A stretch of DNA of 12,959 nucleotides from Bacillota bacterium. GTDB taxonomy: Bacteria > Bacillota_E > Symbiobacteriia > Symbiobacteriales > Symbiobacteriaceae. The DNA is taken from the NCBI GenBank assembly GCA_003242675.1, contig QGVE01000074.1, positions 1-12,959 on the forward strand, written 5' to 3'. Under the pieces are notes generated by a model, which saw only the letters and a list, made by a program, of their open reading frames with translations, had not been told where the DNA came from and ran no database searches. Positions 1 through 6,018 of the stretch are shown here, one piece after another; position 1 is the first letter of the stretch; every line of letters begins with the position of its first letter. The position numbers and the translations under genes are program-made.

Positions 1-28
1 TCAGCGGCACATAGCCGGATTCCTGCAC
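1..28 (-). CDS. 5' end of an unidentified gene running off the left edge (partial)
   Basis: A GTG at 26-28 opens a frame (Met-Gln-Glu-Ser-Gly-Tyr-Val-Pro-Leu) that is still open at base 1. An AGGAGG ribosome-binding site at 37-42 lies eight bases upstream of it, and a good promoter candidate lies at 81-109. A second GTG at 28-30, overlapping by one base, would instead give a nine-codon peptide ending in TGA at bases 1-3; the open frame is the more likely real one. Nine residues are too few to identify the product. In B. subtilis the genes after rsmB are rlmN, prpC and prkC, but nothing here ties this start to any of them. Confidence 0.45.
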
Positions 29-80
29 ACGGGGGTCCTCCTGTTGGAAAAGATTCGACTAGAGACAGGGCCTACTTCTG

Positions 81-109
81 AGTTTACCCTGCGGGTGCGG
101 GTTGGGCAA
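81..109 (-). promoter_or_regulatory. sigma-A-like promoter for the left-edge gene
   Basis: Read on the minus strand, TTGCCC (104-109) and TAAACT (81-86) are separated by exactly 17 bases. Each hexamer matches four of six positions of the TTGACA/TATAAT consensus. The predicted start of transcription, near base 74, leaves a leader of about 45 bases before the GTG at 28. The same two hexamers recur at 3672-3699 in front of rsmB, which strengthens both calls. It is a motif prediction only. Confidence 0.5.
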
Positions 110-186
110 ACGTTTCGTGCGGCGCCGGGGTCGCGCGCGGCGCACGCTCCCGGCGGGCAGCCGGGGACGGGTCGAGTATGCAAGAG

Positions 187-212
187 GGCCGCGGGCGCCT
201 TCGCCCGCGGCC
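187..212 (-). terminator. Hairpin downstream of the thioesterase gene
   Basis: Perfect 11-bp inverted repeat (187-197 with 202-212) around a four-base loop, starting 50 bases after the thioesterase stop codon. On the minus strand it is followed by CTCTTGC, so the T-tract is poor. It probably ends or protects the thioesterase transcript before the next promoter at 81-109. The weak T-tract keeps this from being a confident intrinsic terminator. Confidence 0.5.
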
Positions 213-261
213 TGGGAAATGCTCGTCGGCACCCACCGGTCTTTGCCCGCCGCTGCCCGCA

Positions 262-990
262 TCAGTCCCGCAGGGCGATGACCGCGTGCAGCACGGCGCC
301 GTCCGCGCTCTTCACCTGCACGTAGTGCGTGCCGTCCGCCTCGCCGTAGAGCAGGAGCACCGTCTCATCCGGCAGGATCTCCTTCCGGTAGCTGATCTCC
401 ACCGAGGCAAAGTGCTTCCGCCACAGGCCGGCCGGCAGCACCTCAGCCGCCAGATCCAGGTACGCCGCGTTGTGCACGTGGCCGTTGCAGTCGATCGTCG
501 ACCGCGGGACCTTGACGTGCGCGCGCCGCTCCTCCGGCAGCCCCTTCGGTACCCCCCGTGGGAACGTGAAATCGGGAAAGCTGACCCGGTCCAGTTCGGG
601 CTCGTAGACGTCCATGATCTCGGGCGTCAGGCGCACCAGTTCGCCCGTTCTCGCATCGAGCGCGACCCACCGGGACGTGGCGAGCGCGCAGACGGCCCCC
701 TGGTCGTCCAGCAGGTCGTAGTCCCGGTAGGCGTGCGCCCGGTTGTACTCGCGCGCCCACGTCCGGGCGACGAACGCGTCGCACACCCGGGGGCGCCGCA
801 ACACCTGCAGCTTCCAGTTCACGACCACCCAGACCAGCCCGGACCGGCTCCGGTCCCGGCTGCTCTGTCCGACGGAGAGGGCGTGCAGGTTGCTCACGTC
901 GGTCAGGGCCTCCAGGATCGCCTTGTTGGTCAGCTCATCCCCCTGGCCCACGTCCCGGATCCCGGCAACGAAGCGCTGTGCGAAGATCAT
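262..990 (-). CDS. Acyl-ACP thioesterase, FatA/FatB-type double-hotdog protein
   Basis: A 242-residue protein of the acyl-ACP thioesterase family (Pfam PF01643), which hydrolyses acyl-ACP to free fatty acid and ACP in the cytoplasm. The length fits the bacterial members, which have two hotdog folds. The first hotdog carries the family-typical stretch around residues 17-28 (GDELTNKAILEAL). The second carries the active-site motif Asp167-x-Asn169-x-His171 followed by VHNAAYLDL, equivalent to the plant D-x-N-x-H motif, with Glu198 in the next strand as the probable fourth catalytic residue. No signal peptide or membrane segment is visible. The ATG start is preceded by GGTGAG six bases away; an ATG slightly upstream meets a stop. 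The gene stands alone, with 432 bases upstream and a hairpin downstream. It may release fatty acids for membrane adjustment, but chain-length preference cannot be read from the sequence. Confidence 0.85.
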   Translation of the reverse strand: MIFAQRFVAGIRDVGQGDELTNKAILEALTDVSNLHALSVGQSSRDRSRSGLVWVVVNWKLQVLRRPRVCDAFVARTWAREYNRAHAYRDYDLLDDQGAVCALATSRWVALDARTGELVRLTPEIMDVYEPELDRVSFPDFTFPRGVPKGLPEERRAHVKVPRSTIDCNGHVHNAAYLDLAAEVLPAGLWRKHFASVEISYRKEILPDETVLLLYGEADGTHYVQVKSADGAVLHAVIALRD

Positions 991-1102
991 GTCGCCTCAC
1001 CGGTCGCTCATGCCCGTGGTGTTCCTGTGTGTGGCGGGCGCGTCTCAGGGAGCGCCAAACCCCACAGCTTCGGGATACTGCACCTACTAGAAACTTCGAT
1101 GC

Positions 1103-1141
1103 CCGTTCTATCACTTCTTGTTCAATCTATCACAAGAACGG
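1103..1141 (-). promoter_or_regulatory. AT-rich inverted repeat, possible promoter/operator of the thioesterase gene
   Basis: This is one of the few AT-rich stretches in the window. It contains a perfect 7-bp inverted repeat, TTCTTGT (1115-1121) with ACAAGAA (1132-1138), and an alternative one, CCGTTCT (1103-1109) with AGAACGG (1135-1141), that shares the right arm. On the minus strand GTGATAGA occurs twice. A weak promoter can be drawn as TTGTGA (1130-1135), 17-base spacer, GATAGA (1107-1112), so a regulator bound here would cover it. It lies 112 to 150 bases upstream of the thioesterase ATG. Promoter assignment is tentative; the symmetry itself is directly visible. Confidence 0.35.
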
Positions 1142-1180
1142 TCAGCCCGTCAAAGCAGCCCCGGCGGGCGGCCTCCGCCC

Positions 1181-1340
1181 GATGGAAGGCACCGCCTCTG
1201 CGGCGCGGGGACCCGCGTCTGACGGATGGCACAGGACGCCTGCGGCGTGGAGACCCCCCGACGGAATGCACAGGGTACCTGCGGCGCGCAGACGCCACCC
1301 GACAGCAGGCACCTGGACGCCTGCGGCGCGCGGAAGCCCC
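1181..1340. repeat. Four degenerate tandem repeats of 39-42 bp
   Basis: The octamer CTGCGGCG recurs at 1198, 1240, 1279 and 1321, giving periods of 42, 39 and 42 bases, and the flanking sequence is also partly conserved (for example ATGGCACAGG at 1226-1235 against ATGCACAGG at 1266-1274). The periods are multiples of three, so frames on both strands show matching amino-acid repeats, yet no start with a ribosome-binding site or known protein goes with them. The block runs straight into the hairpin at 1337-1366. The copies lack the uniform repeat and unique spacer pattern of a CRISPR array. Origin and role are unknown. Confidence 0.6.
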
Positions 1341-1366
1341 CGCCCGGCGGACCGGGCGGGGGTTTT
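1337..1366 (+). terminator. Perfect 11-bp hairpin with T-tract in plus-strand orientation
   Basis: Arms 1337-1347 and 1352-1362 pair perfectly around the loop CGGA, and TTTT follows at 1363-1366 on the plus strand. On the minus strand the hairpin is followed by CTTCC, without a T-tract. Its shape is therefore that of an intrinsic terminator for plus-strand transcription, although the nearest gene (the lipoprotein, stop at 1423) is on the minus strand. It could still work in both directions or stabilise the lipoprotein mRNA end. If it serves a plus transcript, that transcript would contain the tandem repeats. Confidence 0.55.
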
Positions 1367-1422
1367 CGCACGCTCAGGCCCCGGGGAGCGGAGTCGCCCC
1401 CGGAACCGGCGCTCACCGCACG

Positions 1423-2193
1423 TCAGGGAACGTGCAGCTCTCTGCCTTCGGCGACGAAGGGGCCGCCTTCGGCGCCCACTCTCGCACCCTTGCACCCCCG
1501 GAGGACGAAGCCCATATCGTCGTTCAACTCCATGGCGGTGCAGGTGTACACAAACTCGCCCACGGTTCCGAAGCGGTCCTTGCTGTCGACCCGGACGGCG
1601 ATGTAGCCCCGGCGCAGCGCCTCCACCTCATAGGCGATCGGGTCGCCCTCATCGGTGTAGGCGACCGTTCGGAAGGAGGCCGGCCGGTTTGACACGTAGG
1701 CGTCCCAGAGGCACCTGCGCGCCTCCGGGCTGCGCCCCTCGCCGTGCACGTTCTCGTCCTCGCCGCAATCCAGGAGCGGCAGGTCACTGGCTGCACCCGT
1801 GAAGCCGCTCGAGCCCGCTCCATCGGCCGGAGCCGTCGGGTAAACCACACCCGGATCCATGCCTGCGGAACCGCCGCCGCGGACAGGCCCGCTGCCTGCG
1901 GTCCCGCTCCCGGAACCCACGGGCCCTGACGAGACGGGCGCGTCCGGATCCACCACCGGTGTAGCTCGGCCAACCGGCGGCGGGGCCACGGCGGGATCCA
2001 CCTGGGGGGCGGCGTTGCCGTCCATGTCCACCTGTGCCGCGCCGGCGGGCTCCGCGCCCCCGGTGCGCGCGATCTCCGAGCGCGGCGGGTCCTCCGGAAG
2101 GGCCGAGTAGCCTGAGGAGCCCGCGCACCCGGCGGCCAGAAGCGAAGCCAGCGCCATCGCTGCGATCAGGGAGCTCCGTGCCCGACTCCTCAC
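1423..2193 (-). CDS. Putative secreted lipoprotein with Pro/Gly-rich linker and four-cysteine C-terminal domain
   Basis: A 256-residue protein not recognised as a named family. The N-terminus is a lipoprotein signal peptide: basic MRSRAR, hydrophobic residues 9-20, and lipobox LAAGC with the lipidated Cys at 23. Residues about 24-135 are low complexity, rich in Gly, Pro, Ala, Ser and Asp, and look like a disordered wall-spanning linker. Residues about 137-256 form a compact domain with four cysteines (in LLDCGED, RRCLWDAY, VYTCTAM and RGCKG) that could make two disulfides, plus the stretch AYTDEGDPIAYEVEAL. Similar CLWDAY...EGDPI domains occur in uncharacterised secreted proteins, as far as I recall; no function is assigned. 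The GTG start is chosen because GAGGGGG lies eight bases upstream and the signal peptide is then complete; Met13 would cut it. It lies 61 bases after rsmB and may be co-transcribed with it. Confidence 0.7.
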   Translation of the reverse strand: MRSRARSSLIAAMALASLLAAGCAGSSGYSALPEDPPRSEIARTGGAEPAGAAQVDMDGNAAPQVDPAVAPPPVGRATPVVDPDAPVSSGPVGSGSGTAGSGPVRGGGSAGMDPGVVYPTAPADGAGSSGFTGAASDLPLLDCGEDENVHGEGRSPEARRCLWDAYVSNRPASFRTVAYTDEGDPIAYEVEALRRGYIAVRVDSKDRFGTVGEFVYTCTAMELNDDMGFVLRGCKGARVGAEGGPFVAEGRELHVP

Positions 2194-2201
2194 TGCGACG
2201 A

Positions 2202-2227
2202 CCCCCTCGCCCTGTTGGACGAGGGGG
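2202..2227 (-). promoter_or_regulatory. Hairpin enclosing the ribosome-binding site of the lipoprotein gene
   Basis: CCCCCTCG and CGAGGGGG (2202-2209 with 2220-2227) are perfectly complementary over 8 bp with a 10-base loop. On the mRNA the second arm contains GAGGGGG, the only good ribosome-binding site for the GTG at 2193. If the hairpin forms, the site is paired and translation is reduced. No T-tract follows, so it is a less likely terminator for rsmB. Trigger and physiological relevance are unknown. Confidence 0.4.
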
Positions 2228-2254
2228 CCGAAGCGCTGCGTTTCATGGGTAACC

Positions 2255-3634
2255 CTATCCTGTTTTCACCAGCCGGGCGATGAAGAAGCCGTCGGTGCCG
2301 TGCACGTGCGGCAGGAGCTGCACGTACCCCTCGCCCTGCCCCTCCCGGGAGATGCTGCCCGGGAGGTAGTCCCAGATGTTGTCGAACCGGAACTCGGGGT
2401 GGTCGGCGACGAACGCCTCCACCAGTTCCTCGTTCTCCGCCGGCTGGATCGTGCAGGTGGAGTAGACCAGCACCCCGCCGGGCTTCAGGGCCCTCGCCGC
2501 CGACTCCAGGATCGCCCGCTGCACCGGCACGAGGGCTTCCACGTCCTCCGGGCGCTTCCGCCACCGGGCGTCCGGCCGGCGGGCCAGGGTGCCCAGGCCA
2601 GAGCAGGGCAGGTCGCAGAGGACGGCGTCGGCCCGCCCGGGCATGGCCTCGCCGACCCGGCGGGCGTCCAGGCAGACCGGCTCGACAATGGTCGTGCCGA
2701 GCCGCCGGGCGTTCTCCTCGATCAGGTCGACCTTGTGCGGGTGAACGTCCAGGGCGATCACGCGGCCCCGGTTGTCCATGAGCTCCGCCAGGTGGGTCGC
2801 CTTGCCCCCCGGGGCGGCCGCCACGTCGATCACCGTCCAGCCCGGCTGCGGGTTCACCACCGCCGCGGCCAGCATCGACGACTCGTCCTGGACGGTGATC
2901 AGCCCCTGCTTCATCGCCTCCAGCTGCTCCAGGGAGGCGGCCGACGTGAGGTCGCGAAGGATCAGCCCGTAGGGCGAGTGGCGGGTCGGCTCAGCGCGGA
3001 CCCCCTCCCGGGCCAGGGCGGCGGCCGCCTCCTCCCGGGTCGCCTTCAGCCGGTTCACCCGCACCGTGAGCGGCGGGACCTGGTTCCCCGCCTCCAGGAG
3101 GCGCACCGCCTCGTCCCGGCCGAACCGCTCCAGCCACTGGGCGACGAGCCAGTCGGGATAGGAATGCCGGACCGCCAGGGCCCGGACCGCATCCGCCTCC
3201 TCGTCCGGCCACGGGAGCTCCGGCAGCTTGCGGATGAGGTTCCGCAGCACGCCGTTGACGAACTTCGCCACCCCCTCGTGGCCGTACTGCCGGGCCAGCT
3301 CCACGGCCTGGTCCACGGCAGCGGCGTGGGGGATGCGGTCCATGTAGAGGATCTGGTACACCGCCTCCCGCAGGATGTTCCGCACCCAGGGGTCCATCTT
3401 CTCCAGGGGCCGGGAGGCCACCTGGGCGATGGCCCAGTCGAGCGCGGCCCGGCGGCGGGTCACCCCGTAGGCCAGCTCGGTGGCCAGGGCGCGCTCCCGC
3501 CCGTCCAGCCGGCTGCGGGAGAGGTGATGGTCGAGGGCCAGATTGGCGTAAGCCGCCTTGACGTCGACGTCGTAGAGCACCCGCAGGGCCGCCTCGCGGC
3601 CGGTGCGCGGGGGCCCGGACTTGGAACGCGGCAT
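2255..3634 (-). CDS. rsmB: 16S rRNA (cytosine967-C5)-methyltransferase RsmB
   Basis: A 459-residue RsmB (Sun/Fmu) enzyme that uses S-adenosylmethionine to methylate C5 of cytosine 967 in 16S rRNA (E. coli numbering), probably before 30S assembly is complete. Residues about 12-137 form the NusB-like RNA-binding domain (REAALRVLYDVD, FVNGVLRNLIRK). The RCMT catalytic domain follows. It has the SAM-binding motif DVAAAPGGKATHL near residue 275, the motif IV cysteine in DLPCSGLG near 340, and the motif VI nucleophile cysteine in YSTCTIQPAENE near 393. Length matches the family (about 430-460). The ATG start has GGAGG seven bases upstream. A promoter candidate (3672-3699) sits in the 76-base gap before it, so it may start its own transcript. 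In Bacillota rsmB normally follows fmt directly; here two genes come between. Confidence 0.96.
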   Translation of the reverse strand: MPRSKSGPPRTGREAALRVLYDVDVKAAYANLALDHHLSRSRLDGRERALATELAYGVTRRRAALDWAIAQVASRPLEKMDPWVRNILREAVYQILYMDRIPHAAAVDQAVELARQYGHEGVAKFVNGVLRNLIRKLPELPWPDEEADAVRALAVRHSYPDWLVAQWLERFGRDEAVRLLEAGNQVPPLTVRVNRLKATREEAAAALAREGVRAEPTRHSPYGLILRDLTSAASLEQLEAMKQGLITVQDESSMLAAAVVNPQPGWTVIDVAAAPGGKATHLAELMDNRGRVIALDVHPHKVDLIEENARRLGTTIVEPVCLDARRVGEAMPGRADAVLCDLPCSGLGTLARRPDARWRKRPEDVEALVPVQRAILESAARALKPGGVLVYSTCTIQPAENEELVEAFVADHPEFRFDNIWDYLPGSISREGQGEGYVQLLPHVHGTDGFFIARLVKTG

Positions 3635-3661
3635 GAACTCGCCTCCAGCGCGGAGTAGTCG

Positions 3662-3699
3662 CTCTCCGGAGAGTTTACCGCAATCCAGGGGGCGGGCAA
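3662..3699 (-). promoter_or_regulatory. Promoter candidate for rsmB with palindrome at the start region
   Basis: On the minus strand TTGCCC (3694-3699) and TAAACT (3672-3677) are spaced by 16 bases, the same hexamers as at 81-109. Directly downstream, overlapping the end of the -10 element, lies the perfect 12-base palindrome CTCTCCGGAGAG (3662-3673), close to the expected transcription start. The palindrome could be an operator or a short 5' hairpin. The promoter begins just after the stop codon of the upstream small gene. Confidence 0.5.
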
Positions 3700-3710
3700 A
3701 GGAGGAAATC

Positions 3711-4058
3711 TCACCACGAGTTGGGGTAGCCCAGCCCCACTTCGTGATTCGCCGGCAGCGGCAGCGCCTGCAGCTCCGATCCCAGGTCGTAGAGGATCGC
3801 GCCGTCCGACTCCTGGGCCATCGCCCCCCGATCCAGCACGAAGGCCAGGAGCTCGGCCGCCAGTTCGTAGTGGAACTGGTGCAGGGCGATGTGCATCTGC
3901 TGGAAGCCCTCGAGGCGCACCCGGGCGTCGACGATCGCGGTCGCGGAGTCGTACCGGATCACCGCCTCCCCCGCCGGCGTTCCCCGGATCTCAATCGCCA
4001 GGCGCTCCTCGGTGCGGTCTGCGGACGTGACACGGAAGTTGACAGGGGTAGGGTTCAC
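3711..4058 (-). CDS. Small protein of unknown function
   Basis: I do not recognise this protein. From the preferred start it has 115 residues, is soluble, and has no signal peptide, membrane segment, cysteine or metal motif. Its centre reads like alternating strands (RLAIEIRG, AVIRYDS, ATAIVDARVRLEG) followed by one long helix (MHIALHQFHYELAAELLAFVLDRG) and a short tail ending YPNSW. I choose GTG at 4056-4058 because GGGAGG lies about eight bases upstream. An in-frame ATG at 4092-4094 would add 12 residues but has no usable ribosome-binding site. It lies after the hairpin that closes the zinc-peptidase gene and before the rsmB promoter, so it is probably its own unit or weak read-through. Reality of the gene is supported by the ribosome-binding site and the uninterrupted frame in a gap with no competing gene. 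Confidence 0.65.
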   Translation of the reverse strand: MNPTPVNFRVTSADRTEERLAIEIRGTPAGEAVIRYDSATAIVDARVRLEGFQQMHIALHQFHYELAAELLAFVLDRGAMAQESDGAILYDLGSELQALPLPANHEVGLGYPNSW

Positions 4059-4202
4059 GATGCCGCCCTCCCGCCGGATGTTTGGACCTAGCATTCCCGC
4101 AGGGGAGGGCGTTCAGCCCCGCGGCGATGCCCGCACCTGCGCAAGCCGGTTTCCGACGGGTCCGGAGGCGGCGAGCGCGGGAATTCCCCCGACGCGCGCA
4201 AA

Positions 4203-4231
4203 CAGTGGTGCACCGCCGTGCACCACTGCCT
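4203..4231 (-). terminator. Terminator hairpin after the zinc-peptidase gene
   Basis: CAGTGGTGCAC (4203-4213) and GTGCACCACTG (4218-4228) form a perfect 11-bp stem with a four-base loop, beginning 13 bases after the stop codon at 4242. On the minus strand TTTG follows the stem, giving a short T-tract. It likely ends the transcript that includes fmt and the peptidase. The stem is less GC-rich than the surrounding DNA, which makes chance formation less likely. Confidence 0.6.
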
Positions 4232-4241
4232 GAACGCTGCG

Positions 4242-4949
4242 CTACCGGTCGTCCGACGCCATGCTCCGCAGGAACAGGAGCCGCACCAGGCTCATGATCG
4301 CCGTCGCCGCGCCGGCCACGTAGGTGAGCGCCGCGGCGTTCAGCACCTTGCGGGCCCCTGCCACCTCGCTGCGGGTCATGTAGCCGCCGGTCTCCAGGAT
4401 CTCCACCGCCCGGCTGGAGGCGTTGAACTCCACCGGCAGGGTGATCAGGTAGAACAGCACGGCCCCGAGGAACAGCAGGATGCCCAGGTCCATCAGCATC
4501 TTGCCCGAATGGCCGCCGAAGAGCAGGCCGAGGATCACCAGGAACGGCCCCAGGCTGTCGCCGATGCGGGCGACCGGCCAGATCAGGTTCCGCACCTGCA
4601 GCGGCACGTACGAAAACTCGTGCTGGATGGCGTGCCCCACCTCGTGGGCGGCCACGCCGATCGCGGCGATCGAGTTGCTGTAGTAGGTCGAATCGGAGAG
4701 CCGGACGACCCGCCTGTGGGGATCGTAGTGGTCGCTCAGGAACCCCGGCACACGCTCGACCGGGACGTCGGTGAGGCCGTGCTTGTCGAGGATGTCCCGG
4801 GCGACCTGGGCGGCCGTCACGCCCGAGCGCGTGCGGACCTGCGACCACTCATGGAACGCCATGCGCACGCGCGCCTGCGCCCAAACGACCAGGATGATCG
4901 CAGGCAACAGGAAGATCATGGTCGGATCGAAAACCGGGTAGAAGTACAA
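4242..4949 (-). CDS. Membrane zinc metallopeptidase, YugP family
   Basis: A 235-residue integral membrane protein of the Zn_peptidase_2 family (Pfam PF04298; B. subtilis YugP). The zinc motif HEVGH is at residues 102-106, in AAHEVGHAIQHEFSY; Glu174 in LPVEFNASSRA is conserved in the family as I recall it and may complete the site. Membrane segments lie at about 10-24, 129-146, 152-171 and 203-227. Length is normal for the family. Substrate is unknown. The start is TTG (4947-4949), supported by GGGAGGG eight bases upstream; the next ATG (residue 11) would cut the first membrane segment. The gene is 125 bases after fmt, in which no clear promoter is visible, only a weak imperfect palindrome near 5026-5037. 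It is followed by a hairpin. A peptidase at this place after fmt is, to my knowledge, seen in several clostridial lineages but not in Bacillus. Confidence 0.9.
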   Translation of the reverse strand: MYFYPVFDPTMIFLLPAIILVVWAQARVRMAFHEWSQVRTRSGVTAAQVARDILDKHGLTDVPVERVPGFLSDHYDPHRRVVRLSDSTYYSNSIAAIGVAAHEVGHAIQHEFSYVPLQVRNLIWPVARIGDSLGPFLVILGLLFGGHSGKMLMDLGILLFLGAVLFYLITLPVEFNASSRAVEILETGGYMTRSEVAGARKVLNAAALTYVAGAATAIMSLVRLLFLRSMASDDR

Positions 4950-5074
4950 GTCAGGACCCTCCCGTTCACGTGCCCGTGTCTCTTGACACCCGTCCGGGTG
5001 CTGCTGTCCAGGTGACCAAGCTCTCGTCTATTAAGACTATGCCCGAGCCCCGGCGGGTTCGCCCGTCCGCCCCG

Positions 5075-6016
5075 TCACGGCGCAAAGCGGGTGCCCACCT
5101 GGACCCCGCCGCCGTTCACGAAGGACTGCGCGTCCATGCGCGCCTTGCCCTGCGGCTGGACCTCCCGCACCAGCAGCGCGCCTTCGCCCGCCGCCACCGT
5201 GAAGCCCTCGCGCCGGACCAGGGCCACCACCGTGCCGGGCTCGGCGCCGGGCTGCGGGTTGGGCACCACCGAAGCCCGCCATATCTTCAGCCTTCCCCGG
5301 GGACCCGTGGTGTAGGCGCCGGGCCACGGGTTCAGGGCCCGGATCTGGTTGTAGATCTCCACGGCGGGCCGGGTCCAATCGATCACCTCGTCGGCCGCCT
5401 CGAGCTTGGGGGCGTAGGTCACGCCTTCCGCCGGCTGGGGGATGCGCGGCGCGTCGCCGGCCTCCACCCGCCGGAGCGTCTCCACCAAGAGCTCCGCCCC
5501 GACCCGGGCGAGCGCATCGTGGAGCTCGCCCCCGGTCGTCTCGGGGCCGATGGGCACCCGGGCCACCAGACAGATGTCCCCGGTGTCCATGCCCTCGTCC
5601 ATCCACATCGTGCAGACGCCCGTCTCGGTGTCGCCGGCCATGATCGCCCGCTGGATCGGCGCCGCGCCCCTCCAGCGGGGCAGAAGCGAGGCGTGGACGT
5701 TGATCGAGCCGAGGGGGCTGATCTCCAGCGCCTCTTTGGACAGGATCTGGCCGTAGGCGACGACGACGGTCACGTCCGATCCCAGCGCCTTCAGCTGGGC
5801 GATGACCTCGGGCCGGCGCAGCCGCCGGGGCTGAAACACGGGCAGGCCGTGCGCCAGGGCGACCTCCTTGACCGGGGAAGGCCGCAGCTGGCCGCCCCGC
5901 CCGGCCGGCCGGTCCGGCTGCGTGACCACCCCGACGACCGGGTAGCCGGCCGCCAGCAGGGCCCGAAGGGAGACGGCGGCAAACTCCGGCGTTCCCATGA
6001 AGAGGACCTTCAGCAC
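5075..6016 (-). CDS. fmt: Methionyl-tRNA formyltransferase
   Basis: A 313-residue Fmt, which transfers the formyl group of 10-formyltetrahydrofolate to Met-tRNA(fMet) for translation initiation. The N-terminal Rossmann-type catalytic domain (about 1-205) opens with VLFMGTPEFAA. Its catalytic residues are Asn106, His108 and Asp144, matching E. coli Asn108, His110 and Asp146. The folate-loop signature SLLPRWRGAAPIQ follows His108. The C-terminal tRNA-binding barrel domain begins near 207 (YAPKLEAADEVIDW) and contains IRALNPWPGAYT. Length is typical. The start is GTG, two bases after the def stop, with GGGGAG overlapping the end of def as its ribosome-binding site, so the two are translationally coupled and made together. 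This fits their linked jobs of adding and removing the formyl group. Confidence 0.97.
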   Translation of the reverse strand: MLKVLFMGTPEFAAVSLRALLAAGYPVVGVVTQPDRPAGRGGQLRPSPVKEVALAHGLPVFQPRRLRRPEVIAQLKALGSDVTVVVAYGQILSKEALEISPLGSINVHASLLPRWRGAAPIQRAIMAGDTETGVCTMWMDEGMDTGDICLVARVPIGPETTGGELHDALARVGAELLVETLRRVEAGDAPRIPQPAEGVTYAPKLEAADEVIDWTRPAVEIYNQIRALNPWPGAYTTGPRGRLKIWRASVVPNPQPGAEPGTVVALVRREGFTVAAGEGALLVREVQPQGKARMDAQSFVNGGGVQVGTRFAP

Positions 6017-6018
6017 GC

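Larger units (their letters stand above)
991..1422. other. 432-base gap between thioesterase and lipoprotein genes
   Basis: No open frame in this gap resembles a known family; the frames that cross it on both strands are shadows or compositionally open. From low to high coordinates it holds about 100 bases directly upstream of the thioesterase gene, an unusually AT-rich inverted repeat (1103-1141), four degenerate tandem repeats (1181-1340), a perfect hairpin with TTTT on the plus side (1337-1366), and about 55 bases of plain spacer after the lipoprotein stop. The three recognised elements are listed separately. Confidence 0.6.

Noticed and set aside
1..30. Nine-codon leader peptide starting at GTG 28-30
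   Set aside because: The overlapping GTG at 26-28 opens a longer frame with equally good ribosome-binding-site spacing. No downstream attenuator can be seen because the window ends.
1181..1340. CRISPR array
   Set aside because: The units are degenerate along their whole length and have no constant repeat with unique spacers. No cas gene is nearby.
1150..1416. Possible 88-residue minus-strand protein over the tandem repeats
   Set aside because: It shows the repeats only because the periods are multiples of three. No ribosome-binding site precedes its GTG, and all frames over this stretch look equally repetitive.
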